DNA of 64,000 nt, from the NCBI RefSeq assembly GCF_017355205.1, contig NZ_JADIJK010000006.1, forward strand, positions 62,001 to 126,000, read 5' to 3'. Origin of the DNA: Bacillus sp. SD088. GTDB lineage: Bacteria; Bacillota; Bacilli; Bacillales; Bacillaceae_C. The translations under genes were made by a program, and so were the position numbers. Every line of letters starts with the position of its first letter. The first letter of the stretch is position 1. A model generated the notes under the pieces. It saw only the letters and a program-made list of their open reading frames with translations, did not search any database and had not been told where the DNA came from. Shown piece after piece: positions 8,546-16,126 of the stretch.

Positions 8546-8562
8546 AATTGTTCGGCTGCAAA
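8522..8562 (+). other. Perfect 18-bp inverted repeat overlapping the hydrolase stop codon
   Basis: Arms at 8522-8539 and 8545-8562 are exactly complementary with a 5-base loop that includes the start of the TAA stop. There is no T-run on either side, so it is not a classical intrinsic terminator. It may protect the mRNA 3' end or allow rho-independent pausing. Confidence 0.6.
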
Positions 8563-8660
8563 GCTATCAACGACCTCTCATGTGATCAATAAATCTTATA
8601 GAAAAGGCCTCTTGGTTATTGTTCAACGATAAGAAAGTATAAAATTTTGGCTAGTGTTTT

Positions 8661-8781
8661 GATCTAGCTCCAGCGCCTAGCCCCTCGAGGTCAAATAACC
8701 TGAGCCAATAAAAGTCAAAACCGGACTTTTCTTGTCTCAGAACATTTGCTTGTCGGGGCTGAGCAAGGCGCTTGCGCTTTT
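8661..8781. repeat. Dispersed repeat family B, copy 1
   Basis: An intergenic element with an outer inverted repeat, GCGCC-TAGCCCC (8673-8684) against GGGGCT...GGCGC (8755-8771). An inner hairpin is built from CCAATAAAAGTC and GGACTTTT. The inner part recurs at 57734-57790 and the outer ends recur at 9141-9283. Similar elements are familiar from many Bacillus genomes, where they are non-coding. No gene was found from 8563 to 8919. Confidence 0.7.
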
Positions 8782-8919
8782 CTTAAACAAAGGAATTATT
8801 CATACCTTCAATCACATAATCTATTTAAAATATCTTAATTTTCGGACGATTTATTCATATAGATAGATTTTATGTTAGTATTTAATTGTAGGAAAGTTTT
8901 TACAAAGAGGAAGAAGAAA

Positions 8920-9060
8920 ATGAATATTAGTCAAACAAGCGATTTTGAGTTGGTCGCAAAATTAAATAAATATGTTCATGATACACGCAAATTTATATCC
9001 CAAATATTTTGAAGAGATTAAGTCTTTCTTCCAAAAAATTATTGATAAAGAAGAGTTCAT
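8920..9060 (+). pseudogene. Truncated, frameshifted GNAT acetyltransferase remnant
   Basis: ATG 8920 with site AGAGG (8907-8910 region) opens MNISQTSDFELVAKLNK, very close to the N-terminus of the intact GNAT at 51698. After VHD the frame shifts; the continuing frame reads ANLYPKYFEEIKSFFQKIID, again matching that gene. Homology stops at about 9060, where a fragment of repeat family A begins. The gene was therefore frameshifted and cut off by repeat-associated rearrangement. Confidence 0.75.
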
Positions 9061-9096
9061 CCCGCATTAACGGGCAGTAATACCCCCATCTCAAGG
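9061..9096. repeat. Repeat family A fragment
   Basis: CCCGCATTAACGGGCAGTAA and the following run of five Cs with TCAAG match the head of the family A copies at 35561 and 49784. A second piece, CCCGATTGGTTCAGGCC (9293-9309), matches their middle. Family B copy 2 sits between the two pieces. Confidence 0.6.
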
Positions 9097-9140
9097 CTTT
9101 AGAGAATACGGAGAAGCATAGGTGGAGATACACTGCCCTA

Positions 9141-9283
9141 ATCTAGTTGTAGCGCCTAGCAAATTTACGGTTTCTTCCTACGATAAGTCAACATCGATTC
9201 ACCCTTTGGGCTCATCGTGTTTCCTTTATCTCGTCAGATCCCTTTAAATTTGTACGTCGCTGGACAGGCGCTTCCGCTTTTTT
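9141..9283. repeat. Dispersed repeat family B, copy 2 (diverged)
   Basis: The left end ATCTAGTTGTAGCGCCTAGC and the right end GGACAGGCGCTTCCGCTTTT resemble the ends of copy 1, but the interior differs. Bases 9310-9525 contain no recognisable gene. Confidence 0.55.
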
Positions 9284-9525
9284 GAGTAAAAGCCCGATTG
9301 GTTCAGGCCAAAATGTTTGGTGGAGGATTTGATGGAAACTGAAGTTGGAGGAAGTCCTATTTTGCTATATTCGCCATTATCCCTGTTTTCCTATTAAAGG
9401 CCGATTCCTACAGAAGCTATTAGCTTATCACTAAAAAGAAACGTGGGTAAAGTAGTCGATGGAAAAAAGGTTTTATTGTAGAAATATAGAAGTTATTATA
9501 AACAAAAATAATGGAGGTTTTTATT

Positions 9526-10041
9526 ATGGACGAAAAAGTAATGGATATATTTCGACATATAGAATCAAATAACGTTCACGCATTGGAAACGGCTCTGGTT
9601 GCCAATTCATCTTTTGCAAATATAGAAAATGAGCAAGGGATAACTCCACTAGGATTTGCATCACATCTAGGAAATAAGCAAGCAGTCCAACTACTCTTAG
9701 ATTTTAGCGCAGATGTCAATGCCATCTCCCACTCGAAAATAGACTTTATCCCATCCAATACAGCTCTTCATGCTGCCATAGCGGGAGCACGGGATTTAGA
9801 AATCATTGAACTCCTTTTAAAAAATAACGCGAATCCAGACAACGTTGATAGTAACGGGTTTACAGTTCTACATACTGCTGCTTTTCATGATAACAACCAA
9901 GAAATAGTTCGTCTTTTAATTGAATATGGCGCTACAATCGATGCAAAGATAAATGACGGAAAAACAGCGATCGATATAGCTAAAGAACAAGGGAACCATC
10001 AAATAGCTGAGCAATTACAGCGGTATATCGAACTTGCCTAA
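9526..10041 (+). CDS. Ankyrin-repeat protein
   Basis: A 171-residue protein of about four ankyrin repeats. Visible repeat cores are GITPLGFASHLGNKQAVQLL, TALHAAIAGARDLEIIELLL, GFTVLHTAAFHDNNQEIVRLL and GKTAIDIAKEQGNHQIAEQL. Ankyrin repeats mediate protein binding; there is no catalytic domain or signal peptide. ATG 9526 is chosen since TGGAGGT (9512-9518) is 7 bases upstream, while the ATG at 9511 overlaps it. The partner protein is unknown. The downstream GNAT lies 35 bp away and could be co-transcribed. Confidence 0.85.
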   Translation: MDEKVMDIFRHIESNNVHALETALVANSSFANIENEQGITPLGFASHLGNKQAVQLLLDFSADVNAISHSKIDFIPSNTALHAAIAGARDLEIIELLLKNNANPDNVDSNGFTVLHTAAFHDNNQEIVRLLIEYGATIDAKINDGKTAIDIAKEQGNHQIAEQLQRYIELA

Positions 10042-10076
10042 ATCCTTTTTAAAATATAAAGAAAGAGGTGTGATCA

Positions 10077-10913
10077 ATGTCGCTTATTTTGACGGAAGAG
10101 CTTGCACGTAGAATCGAACAATCAGAAATAGAACTTTTGGAATCACGATTGACAGGTGTTCAGAAAATAGAAGGTAACCCGATGGGGGGGGAAATAAAAA
10201 AATTTGGTGATGCTGTTGCCTTTTATGTAAAGAATATTCCGGGTCCCTCATTCAATAATGTGAAGGGGATTAGTGGGAATCAATTGGATGAGATTGATGC
10301 CATTTTAGATTTTTATCATGAAAGAGAAATATCAGCAAACTTTGAAATCACTCCTGCTCATTGTTCTGCTGAACTATTTCAGTTGCTTTCAGAGAGAGGC
10401 TATTTTCAATGCGGCTTCCGTACGGCACTTTATGGTCCAGTAACGGATGATATTCTATTGAACACAGAAGAAGACAGTTCGATTTCGATCCATGAATTTG
10501 AGGATGATGAATTTGCTATTTTTGGCCGGATTTATACGAAAGGGTTTAACATGCCATCTTCGTTAATCGATTTTGTGGCGCAAAATAATCAGGTTTTGCA
10601 TCATAATGAGCACTGGACCTTTTACTTGGCACGTGTAAAAGGGGAGCCAGCCGGAATAGGTGTTTTATTTGAACAGAATGGGATAGCAACGCTCGCTGCA
10701 TCCGCGACCACACCTGAATATAGAAATAAAGGTGTGCACAGCGCTTTAGTCAAAAAGCGATTACAACAGGCTCAACAAAATCATTGTCATATGATTGTCG
10801 GACAAACAGGTTATGGCAGCGGAAGTCTTAGAAATATGGAAAGAGCTGGAATGAAAGTTGCCTATACGAAGGCGATTTGGACAATTCTGATACCGAAAAA
10901 GGGATGTTTTTAA
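10077..10913 (+). CDS. GNAT-family N-acetyltransferase
   Basis: A 278-residue protein. The N-terminal half is poorly conserved; the C-terminal GNAT domain carries the acetyl-CoA region around TTPEYRNKGVHSALVKKRL (motif A, R/Q-x-x-G-x-G/A related) and a late GSGSLRNMERAGMKVAYTKA strand. The substrate is unknown. AAGAGGTG precedes ATG 10077. The stop at 10913 almost touches the start of the Nudix gene, so the two are probably translationally linked. Confidence 0.82.
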   Translation: MSLILTEELARRIEQSEIELLESRLTGVQKIEGNPMGGEIKKFGDAVAFYVKNIPGPSFNNVKGISGNQLDEIDAILDFYHEREISANFEITPAHCSAELFQLLSERGYFQCGFRTALYGPVTDDILLNTEEDSSISIHEFEDDEFAIFGRIYTKGFNMPSSLIDFVAQNNQVLHHNEHWTFYLARVKGEPAGIGVLFEQNGIATLAASATTPEYRNKGVHSALVKKRLQQAQQNHCHMIVGQTGYGSGSLRNMERAGMKVAYTKAIWTILIPKKGCF

Positions 10914-10914
10914 T

Positions 10915-11343
10915 ATGGAAGATACAATGCAAGGATATAATGTTCTAATGGTCTATAGCAACGATATGAAGGCGTTGTTAATGTGTGAGCGATTAAGGGA
11001 CCCATATAAAGGCTTAAGTAATTTTGTTGGTGGGAAAATTGAAGATGGAGAAACTGGCATGGAAGCAGCCTATCGGGAATTGTTTGAAGAGACAAGCATT
11101 TCAAAAGCAGATGTGACACTGCATCATGTCATGGATTTTACCTACTATGTTCATCAATGCTATGTGGAAGTTTATGTTGGCAGGTTGAAGCGGGATATCC
11201 AAGTTTCAGGAGATGAAAATGAGTTGTATTGGACGGATTTGAAGCAAAACTTTTTCGATATGAGCAGGTATGCGGGGGAAGGTAACATTGGGCATATGAT
11301 TGAGCAGGTAAATATGATCAAGGATGAAATTTTATCGGACTAA
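10915..11343 (+). CDS. Nudix hydrolase (MutT-like)
   Basis: A 142-residue Nudix protein. The Nudix box reads GGKIEDGETGMEAAYRELFE followed by ETSI; the REx2EE metal-binding core is intact, with Thr in place of the usual Gly. Members hydrolyse nucleoside diphosphate-linked substrates, including oxidised dNTPs. It starts 1 base after the GNAT stop and is followed by another GNAT gene, forming a three-gene operon ended by the hairpin at 11865. Its substrate cannot be inferred from context. Confidence 0.87.
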   Translation: MEDTMQGYNVLMVYSNDMKALLMCERLRDPYKGLSNFVGGKIEDGETGMEAAYRELFEETSISKADVTLHHVMDFTYYVHQCYVEVYVGRLKRDIQVSGDENELYWTDLKQNFFDMSRYAGEGNIGHMIEQVNMIKDEILSD

Positions 11344-11355
11344 TTGGAGGACGCC

Positions 11356-11883
11356 ATGAAGATTAGACAAGCTGAACAAACAGATGCGAAAGGCATTGCA
11401 AAAGTACAGGTTGATAGTTGGAGAACAACCTATAAGGGGATTGTGCCGGATAAGTATTTACATAGTATGACATATGAGAGCAGGGAAGAAAAATGGAAAG
11501 ATATCATTCCACAAACAGCGGTATTTATTGCTGAAACTAATACTGGAGAAATTGTTGGTTTTGCTAACGGAGGGAAGGAACGAACCGAGAAATATCCAAA
11601 TTATATAGGAGAATTATATGCCATTTATATCCTAGAAGAGTACCAGAGGGAAGGCATAGGGAGGCTGCTAGTAGAGGCTGTAATTGAGGATTTACAGGAG
11701 AATAATATTTTCTCGATGATCGTCCAAGTGTTGGCAGAAAACCGCTCCCGTTTCTTCTATGAATCTCTCGGAGCGAAAAAAATTGACACGGCTGAGATTG
11801 AAATAGCAGGAAAGCAGCTAACTGAATTTGTATATGGTTGGGAAAATATAAATACAATTGTTGAAAATGACGCTTATTCGTAA
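11356..11883 (+). CDS. GNAT-family N-acetyltransferase
   Basis: A 175-residue single-domain GNAT. MKIRQAEQTDAKGIAKVQVD is a typical family start, and motif A is YILEEYQREGIGRLLVEAVI. ATG 11356 is used because GGAGG (11346-11350) lies 5 bases upstream. The alternative TTG 11344 overlaps that site. The stop codon sits in the loop of the terminator hairpin. The substrate is unknown. Confidence 0.87.
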   Translation: MKIRQAEQTDAKGIAKVQVDSWRTTYKGIVPDKYLHSMTYESREEKWKDIIPQTAVFIAETNTGEIVGFANGGKERTEKYPNYIGELYAIYILEEYQREGIGRLLVEAVIEDLQENNIFSMIVQVLAENRSRFFYESLGAKKIDTAEIEIAGKQLTEFVYGWENINTIVENDAYS

Positions 11884-11903
11884 CAAGAATAAGCGTCATT
11901 TTT
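11865..11903 (+). terminator. Intrinsic terminator of the GNAT-Nudix-GNAT operon
   Basis: Arms AAATGACGCTTATTC (11865-11879) and GAATAAGCGTCATTT (11887-11901) form a perfect 15-bp stem, followed by T residues to 11903. Confidence 0.9.
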
Positions 11904-12233
11904 AATTTGATTATATTTATAAATAGAAATAAGAATTAGTTTTACAAATGCTCGAAAATAAAACACTAAATTCACAAAATATTTCCATTAAACTATATAA
12001 ATATGAACAGTTGTATGGTAAAATGATGAAAATTAATGGTGCAAGGAGAATTTCGATTAATGATTATACAAGTTCTTATCTAATGAATTAAATAGTTCGG
12101 TCGAAAAAAGCGGATCTTGTAATAGGAGAAGTATGTCCTTTTTCGATTGACAGATAAGAACAATCATATTTACTCCTTTATTTCGTTATAAGGTAGTCTG
12201 AGAACTTTCCGAATTTTATACAGTTAATCACAG

Positions 12234-12273
12234 GATGGTAAATGAGTGTTTGTTCATTTGCCATTCTTTTTTT
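12234..12273 (+). terminator. Orphan intrinsic terminator
   Basis: GATGGTAAATGA (12234-12245) pairs with the TCATTTGCCATTC stretch starting at 12254 and is followed by seven T residues. No gene is recognisable between 11904 and 12233, so it may mark a lost gene. That gap contains GGAGAAGTATGTCCTTTTT (12125-12143), which recurs at 30947-30965. Confidence 0.75.
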
Positions 12274-12397
12274 ATGTGGAAAGGGCATCGAGAATCGTGC
12301 CATTTTTTTATGTAAACAAAGGGGGTGCATGATAATGATAAATTCACACCAGAATCGTTTAGAGTTGAATAGATTTTACCGAAGGGGAGAGTAATTG

Positions 12398-12589
12398 ATG
12401 GCAGATGCTATGGCGATCGCCAATATTTTAGTTGATAGGATTAAAAGAACATATAAGGATGATATTGCACTTGTTGCTTATTATGGTTCCTATGCACAAG
12501 GTAAGGCCACAGCCTTATCGGACCTAGATATGTTTTTTATTCCTTGCACAGAAAAGGGATTTGAAGCCAGCTTTCACTGTATGTTGTAA
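12398..12589 (+). pseudogene. Truncated nucleotidyltransferase (antibiotic NTase-like)
   Basis: The 63 residues contain the NTase core: YYGSYAQGKATALSDLDMFF, the G-S-x10-D-x-D pattern of kanamycin/streptomycin-type nucleotidyltransferases. The frame ends right after this motif (FEASFHCML, stop), so the remaining domain is missing. AGGGGAGAG (12383-12391) precedes ATG 12398. It is read as a deletion remnant, unlikely to be active. Confidence 0.65.
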
Positions 12590-12630
12590 GTATGGATTTG
12601 AACAGCTAGTTAAATAATGGAGGGAATCAG

Positions 12631-13662
12631 ATGAATACTAATATTATAAAGCGCTTAAATCAGATTCAAGATGAAAATCACTTTTCAGGGGCAGTCCTTG
12701 TCCAAGAAAACAATGAAGTTTTGGCAGAGACAAATTATGGATTCGCGAACCGTTCCGAACAAATTGAAAATCAGCCAAGTACACGTTTTGGCATCGCTTC
12801 TGGATGTAAACTTTTTACGGCTATCGCCATTTGTCAGCTTGTTGAAGCTGGAAAACTATCCTTTGATACAAGATTAAAAGAGTGTCTAAGCTTTTCTTTC
12901 CCTCATTTTTCTGAAGAGGTCACTGTCCATCATCTTTTAACACACACATCGGGCATCCCAGACTACTTCGATGAGGAAGTGATGGATGATTTTGAAGAGT
13001 TGTGGATTCAGACTCCAATGTATCAAATAAGAAGTTTACAAGACTTTCTTCCGCTATTTCAAAATCAGCCCATGAAATTAAAGGTAGGGGAAAGATTTCA
13101 CTACAACAATGCCGGATATATTTTGTTAGGGCTGATCGTCGAACAGGTCAGTGAGCAAAAATTTGCCGATTATATCAAGCAAAATATTTTTACAAAGGCT
13201 GGTATGGTGGATTCGGGTTATTTCGAATTTGACTCTCTTCCTTCAAGGACAGCACTTGGTTATCTAGATTTTTCTGACGGTAGTTGGAAAACAAATATTT
13301 ACTCACTGCCGGTAAAAGGTGGCTCTGATGGGGGAGCATTTGTGACTGTTAAGGATATGGCAAATTTATGGAAGGCACTTTTCAATCATCAACTGTTAAG
13401 TGAAGCCTATACGTGTAAATTGCTCACTCCCCATATTTACAGTGATGATGAGAATAGCTTTTATGGCTATGGGGTCTGGATAGAGAAAAAGGGAGAGTCC
13501 ATATTGAAATATCATATAATGGGCTATGATCCGGGTGTTAGTTTTCATTCTGCTTATTATCCTGAAAACAATATTCAATCAGTTATATGCTCAAACAAGT
13601 CGGAGGGAGCTTATGAATTGTTTCAAGGAATTGAGGAAGAAATCATAAAAAATCCCTTATAA
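12631..13662 (+). CDS. Serine hydrolase of the beta-lactamase/penicillin-binding (class C-like) family
   Basis: A 343-residue protein with the three serine-hydrolase motifs: S-x-x-K as ASGCK (Ser 58, Lys 61), Y-x-N as HYNNAGYI near residue 159, and a K-G-G motif as VKGGSDGG near residue 230. There is no signal peptide, so it is cytoplasmic as annotated. Relatives are esterases or D-aminopeptidases more often than true beta-lactamases. GGAGGGA lies upstream of ATG 12631. It is followed 11 bp later by a GNAT gene. Confidence 0.85.
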   Translation: MNTNIIKRLNQIQDENHFSGAVLVQENNEVLAETNYGFANRSEQIENQPSTRFGIASGCKLFTAIAICQLVEAGKLSFDTRLKECLSFSFPHFSEEVTVHHLLTHTSGIPDYFDEEVMDDFEELWIQTPMYQIRSLQDFLPLFQNQPMKLKVGERFHYNNAGYILLGLIVEQVSEQKFADYIKQNIFTKAGMVDSGYFEFDSLPSRTALGYLDFSDGSWKTNIYSLPVKGGSDGGAFVTVKDMANLWKALFNHQLLSEAYTCKLLTPHIYSDDENSFYGYGVWIEKKGESILKYHIMGYDPGVSFHSAYYPENNIQSVICSNKSEGAYELFQGIEEEIIKNPL

Positions 13663-13673
13663 GGAGTAATTTG

Positions 13674-14255
13674 ATGGAACAAAAAAGATTGTATAACTTA
13701 TTTAGAATCGATTGTGTCGATCTTTACCTCCAAGAGTTTCGAATAGAAGATGCCGAAAGTATATACAGAATTTCCAATCAGCCGGAAATATCAACATTCC
13801 TACCAGACTGGAAATCAACAAAAGAACAGAGGATTGAGTGGACGGCCCAATACGAAATACCAGCGAATCAAGCATTTCTTCAGGCTGCTAAAACTGCAAA
13901 TATAGACGGCCATTTTTTGAAACTTGGCGTATTCATAAAGGAAACAGATGAATGTATTGGTTGGTGCTGTACGGGAATGAAAGATGAGCTGCCTCAGCCG
14001 AACAGAGAGATTGTATATGCTATTTCAAGTCAATATCAAAAGAAAGGATATGCAACGAAAGCTGCAAATGGCTTAATAGAGTATTTGTTTACGCATACAA
14101 ATGTAGAAAATATGAACGCCATTGCTTTGATTCAGAATCTACCATCCAATAAAGTGATTCAAAAATGTAGTTTTACTTACCTACGTCAATTAACGATTGA
14201 CAATCAACGTTACAATCACTACATGCTAAGTAAATCAGATTGGAAGAAAGGCTAA
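13674..14255 (+). CDS. GNAT-family N-acetyltransferase
   Basis: A 193-residue acetyltransferase of the RimJ/RimL-like acetyltransf_3 group: LYLQEFRIEDAESIYRISNQ at the start, IVYAISSQYQKKGYATKAAN as motif A, and a late SNKVIQKCSFTYL typical of this group. AAGGAG precedes ATG 13674. It probably shares a transcript with the upstream serine hydrolase. The substrate is unknown. Confidence 0.82.
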   Translation: MEQKRLYNLFRIDCVDLYLQEFRIEDAESIYRISNQPEISTFLPDWKSTKEQRIEWTAQYEIPANQAFLQAAKTANIDGHFLKLGVFIKETDECIGWCCTGMKDELPQPNREIVYAISSQYQKKGYATKAANGLIEYLFTHTNVENMNAIALIQNLPSNKVIQKCSFTYLRQLTIDNQRYNHYMLSKSDWKKG

Positions 14256-14298
14256 TGCTCGTTCAATTTTTATTACCTTCCAGAATAGGAGTTTGTAT

Positions 14299-15156
14299 AT
14301 GTCAAAATATAAATTAGAACAGGCTGAAAAGGACTTGTTTGCTGTGTATCAAGTCATTTATGCCGATGCGGATATTGAAATGTGGTATGACTGGAATACT
14401 CGACTAAATGATACTACGTTTACGGATCAATGTTTTTGGCTTATATATAATAATGAAAAAATAGGCGGTGCGATTATTAATAATCAGACGGTTATGTTTC
14501 CGTTTTTGATCGCACCTTTTTCGGACAGAACTGTATTTTGGAAGGCGCTATCTAGTTGTTGCAATGACATTCGTCATATTAATGGGGTATTGCAAAAAGA
14601 TATCGATATTTTGCTAACATTAGGATATAGCATAGATGTCACTCGACAGGTAATGTGCTGTCCAGCTGATGCGAGCATCACAGCGAAGTTACCCGCTGGC
14701 TTCACTTTGCAAGTTCTAAATAAAGAGTTTGATCGTAAAAAAATAGCTGAGGTGATGATGGAAGGATACAAGGGAGGCATTGATTATAAAGTCTATGGCA
14801 CCCCAGATGAAGACGAGGTCCTAAAGGATGTGGAATATCTGCTGAAGGTCTATCAATATAGGAATCTTTCCATTGTTCTACTTGATGAGGAGCAAGAAAT
14901 TGCCGGACTTTGTATTGCTGGCATCAGTAAAAATATGCCATTGGGATTTGCCGAGATCGGTGATATGTGTGTCGTCCCTAAACACAGAAACAAACGACTT
15001 GCTGAATATATGCTCAAGTATATAAGAGCAAGTGCTAGTGAGCACACAAAGGTCGTGAAACTCTGCGTTACGGTCGGCAACCATGCCGAAGCCCTTTATC
15101 GAAAAGTTGGCTTTTATCCTGGTCCGAGATTTTCCAATATGAGTAAAGGAATATAG
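14299..15156 (+). CDS. GNAT-family N-acetyltransferase
   Basis: A 285-residue protein whose C-terminal half is a GNAT domain: EIGDMCVVPKHRNKRLAEYM as motif A and GNHAEALYRKVGFYPGP near the end. The N-terminal half has no recognised domain but may be a degenerate GNAT repeat. AGGAG (14287-14291) fits ATG 14299 better than the in-frame TTG at 14293. The substrate is unknown. Confidence 0.8.
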   Translation: MSKYKLEQAEKDLFAVYQVIYADADIEMWYDWNTRLNDTTFTDQCFWLIYNNEKIGGAIINNQTVMFPFLIAPFSDRTVFWKALSSCCNDIRHINGVLQKDIDILLTLGYSIDVTRQVMCCPADASITAKLPAGFTLQVLNKEFDRKKIAEVMMEGYKGGIDYKVYGTPDEDEVLKDVEYLLKVYQYRNLSIVLLDEEQEIAGLCIAGISKNMPLGFAEIGDMCVVPKHRNKRLAEYMLKYIRASASEHTKVVKLCVTVGNHAEALYRKVGFYPGPRFSNMSKGI

Positions 15157-15195
15157 ATTGTGTGAACCAGAATAGAATGAGAGGAGGAATGGAAA

Positions 15196-15972
15196 GTGGG
15201 AATTGACTTTCACAGCGAGAAAAATCAGAGAAGCTATACAACGCGAAATGCTGACCAATCATGGATTGAAGCAATAAATAACCTTGTACCAATCGAAAAT
15301 ATATCTAGCGCTTTAGATATTGGCTGTGGTGGCGGCATTTATTCGAAGGCATTATCAGATATGGGAGTGACTTCTGTTACTGGAGTCGATTTTTCCCAGG
15401 CCATTCTTGAAGGTGCAAGAGAAAACTGTAAAGAATATCGGAACATCTCTTTCCAGTTTGGGAATGCGTTTGATACTGGCTTAGCTAGTAGTAATTTTCA
15501 GTTACTGCTTGAAAGGGCTTTGATCCATCATATTAAGGATTTAGAAGCTTGTTTCAAAGAGGCATATAGAGTGTTGAAGAATGATGGCTTTTATATTGTT
15601 CAAGACCGTACCCCTGAGGATTGTTTATTAGCAGGGAACGAAAACCATATCAGAGGGCATTTCTTTGAACTTTTCCCAAGATTAGTTGAAAAAGAGACGA
15701 ATTGCAGATACCATAGTCAGCTCGTTATCGAAACTCTTAAAGCGGTAGGATTTAGAGATATCGAAGAAGTTAAGTTATGGGAAGTCAGAAAAGTATATGT
15801 TACGAAAGAACAATTACTTAGTGACTTAAAAGAAAGAACGGGGAGAAGTATCTTGCATGAATTAGCTGATAAAGAATTGCAGGAATTAATCGATCATATA
15901 GATGCCTCACTAGCAACAACTGATACCATCGTTGAAAAAGATCGATGGACGATTTGGAAGGCAGTGAAATAA
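15196..15972 (+). CDS. Class I SAM-dependent methyltransferase
   Basis: A 258-residue Rossmann methyltransferase. Motif I is SALDIGCGGGIYSKAL near residue 40, motif II is GVDFSQAILEGAREN, and a post-motif YRVLKNDGFYIVQDRTPED follows. Small-molecule substrates are typical; none can be assigned. The start is GTG 15196 with GAGGAGG (15181-15187) 8 bases upstream. It ends before a shared bidirectional terminator. Confidence 0.85.
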   Translation: MGIDFHSEKNQRSYTTRNADQSWIEAINNLVPIENISSALDIGCGGGIYSKALSDMGVTSVTGVDFSQAILEGARENCKEYRNISFQFGNAFDTGLASSNFQLLLERALIHHIKDLEACFKEAYRVLKNDGFYIVQDRTPEDCLLAGNENHIRGHFFELFPRLVEKETNCRYHSQLVIETLKAVGFRDIEEVKLWEVRKVYVTKEQLLSDLKERTGRSILHELADKELQELIDHIDASLATTDTIVEKDRWTIWKAVK

Positions 15973-16075
15973 TCAGCTTGAGAGGTTTTCAATGACAATT
16001 CATGATGGTTAGCTGCTGATGGTGGAAGAGCTAGCTATGGGTTAAATATCAAACAGATCTGATAGCTCCTACTAT

Positions 16076-16126
16076 AAAAGGACGGTTTTGAACTTCATTG
16101 TTAGAAGCTCAAAAACCGTCCTTTTT
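16076..16126. terminator. Bidirectional intrinsic terminator between convergent genes
   Basis: AAAAGGACGGTTTTGA (16076-16091) pairs with a TCAAAAACCGTCCTTTT arm (16109-16125). A-rich and T-rich flanks serve both strands, ending the methyltransferase (+) and the L,D-transpeptidase (-). Confidence 0.88.

Noticed and set aside
9310..9525. Short frame starting METEVGGSPILLYSPLSLFS before the ankyrin gene
   Set aside because: Only about 20 codons, no family match, and surrounded by repeat debris.
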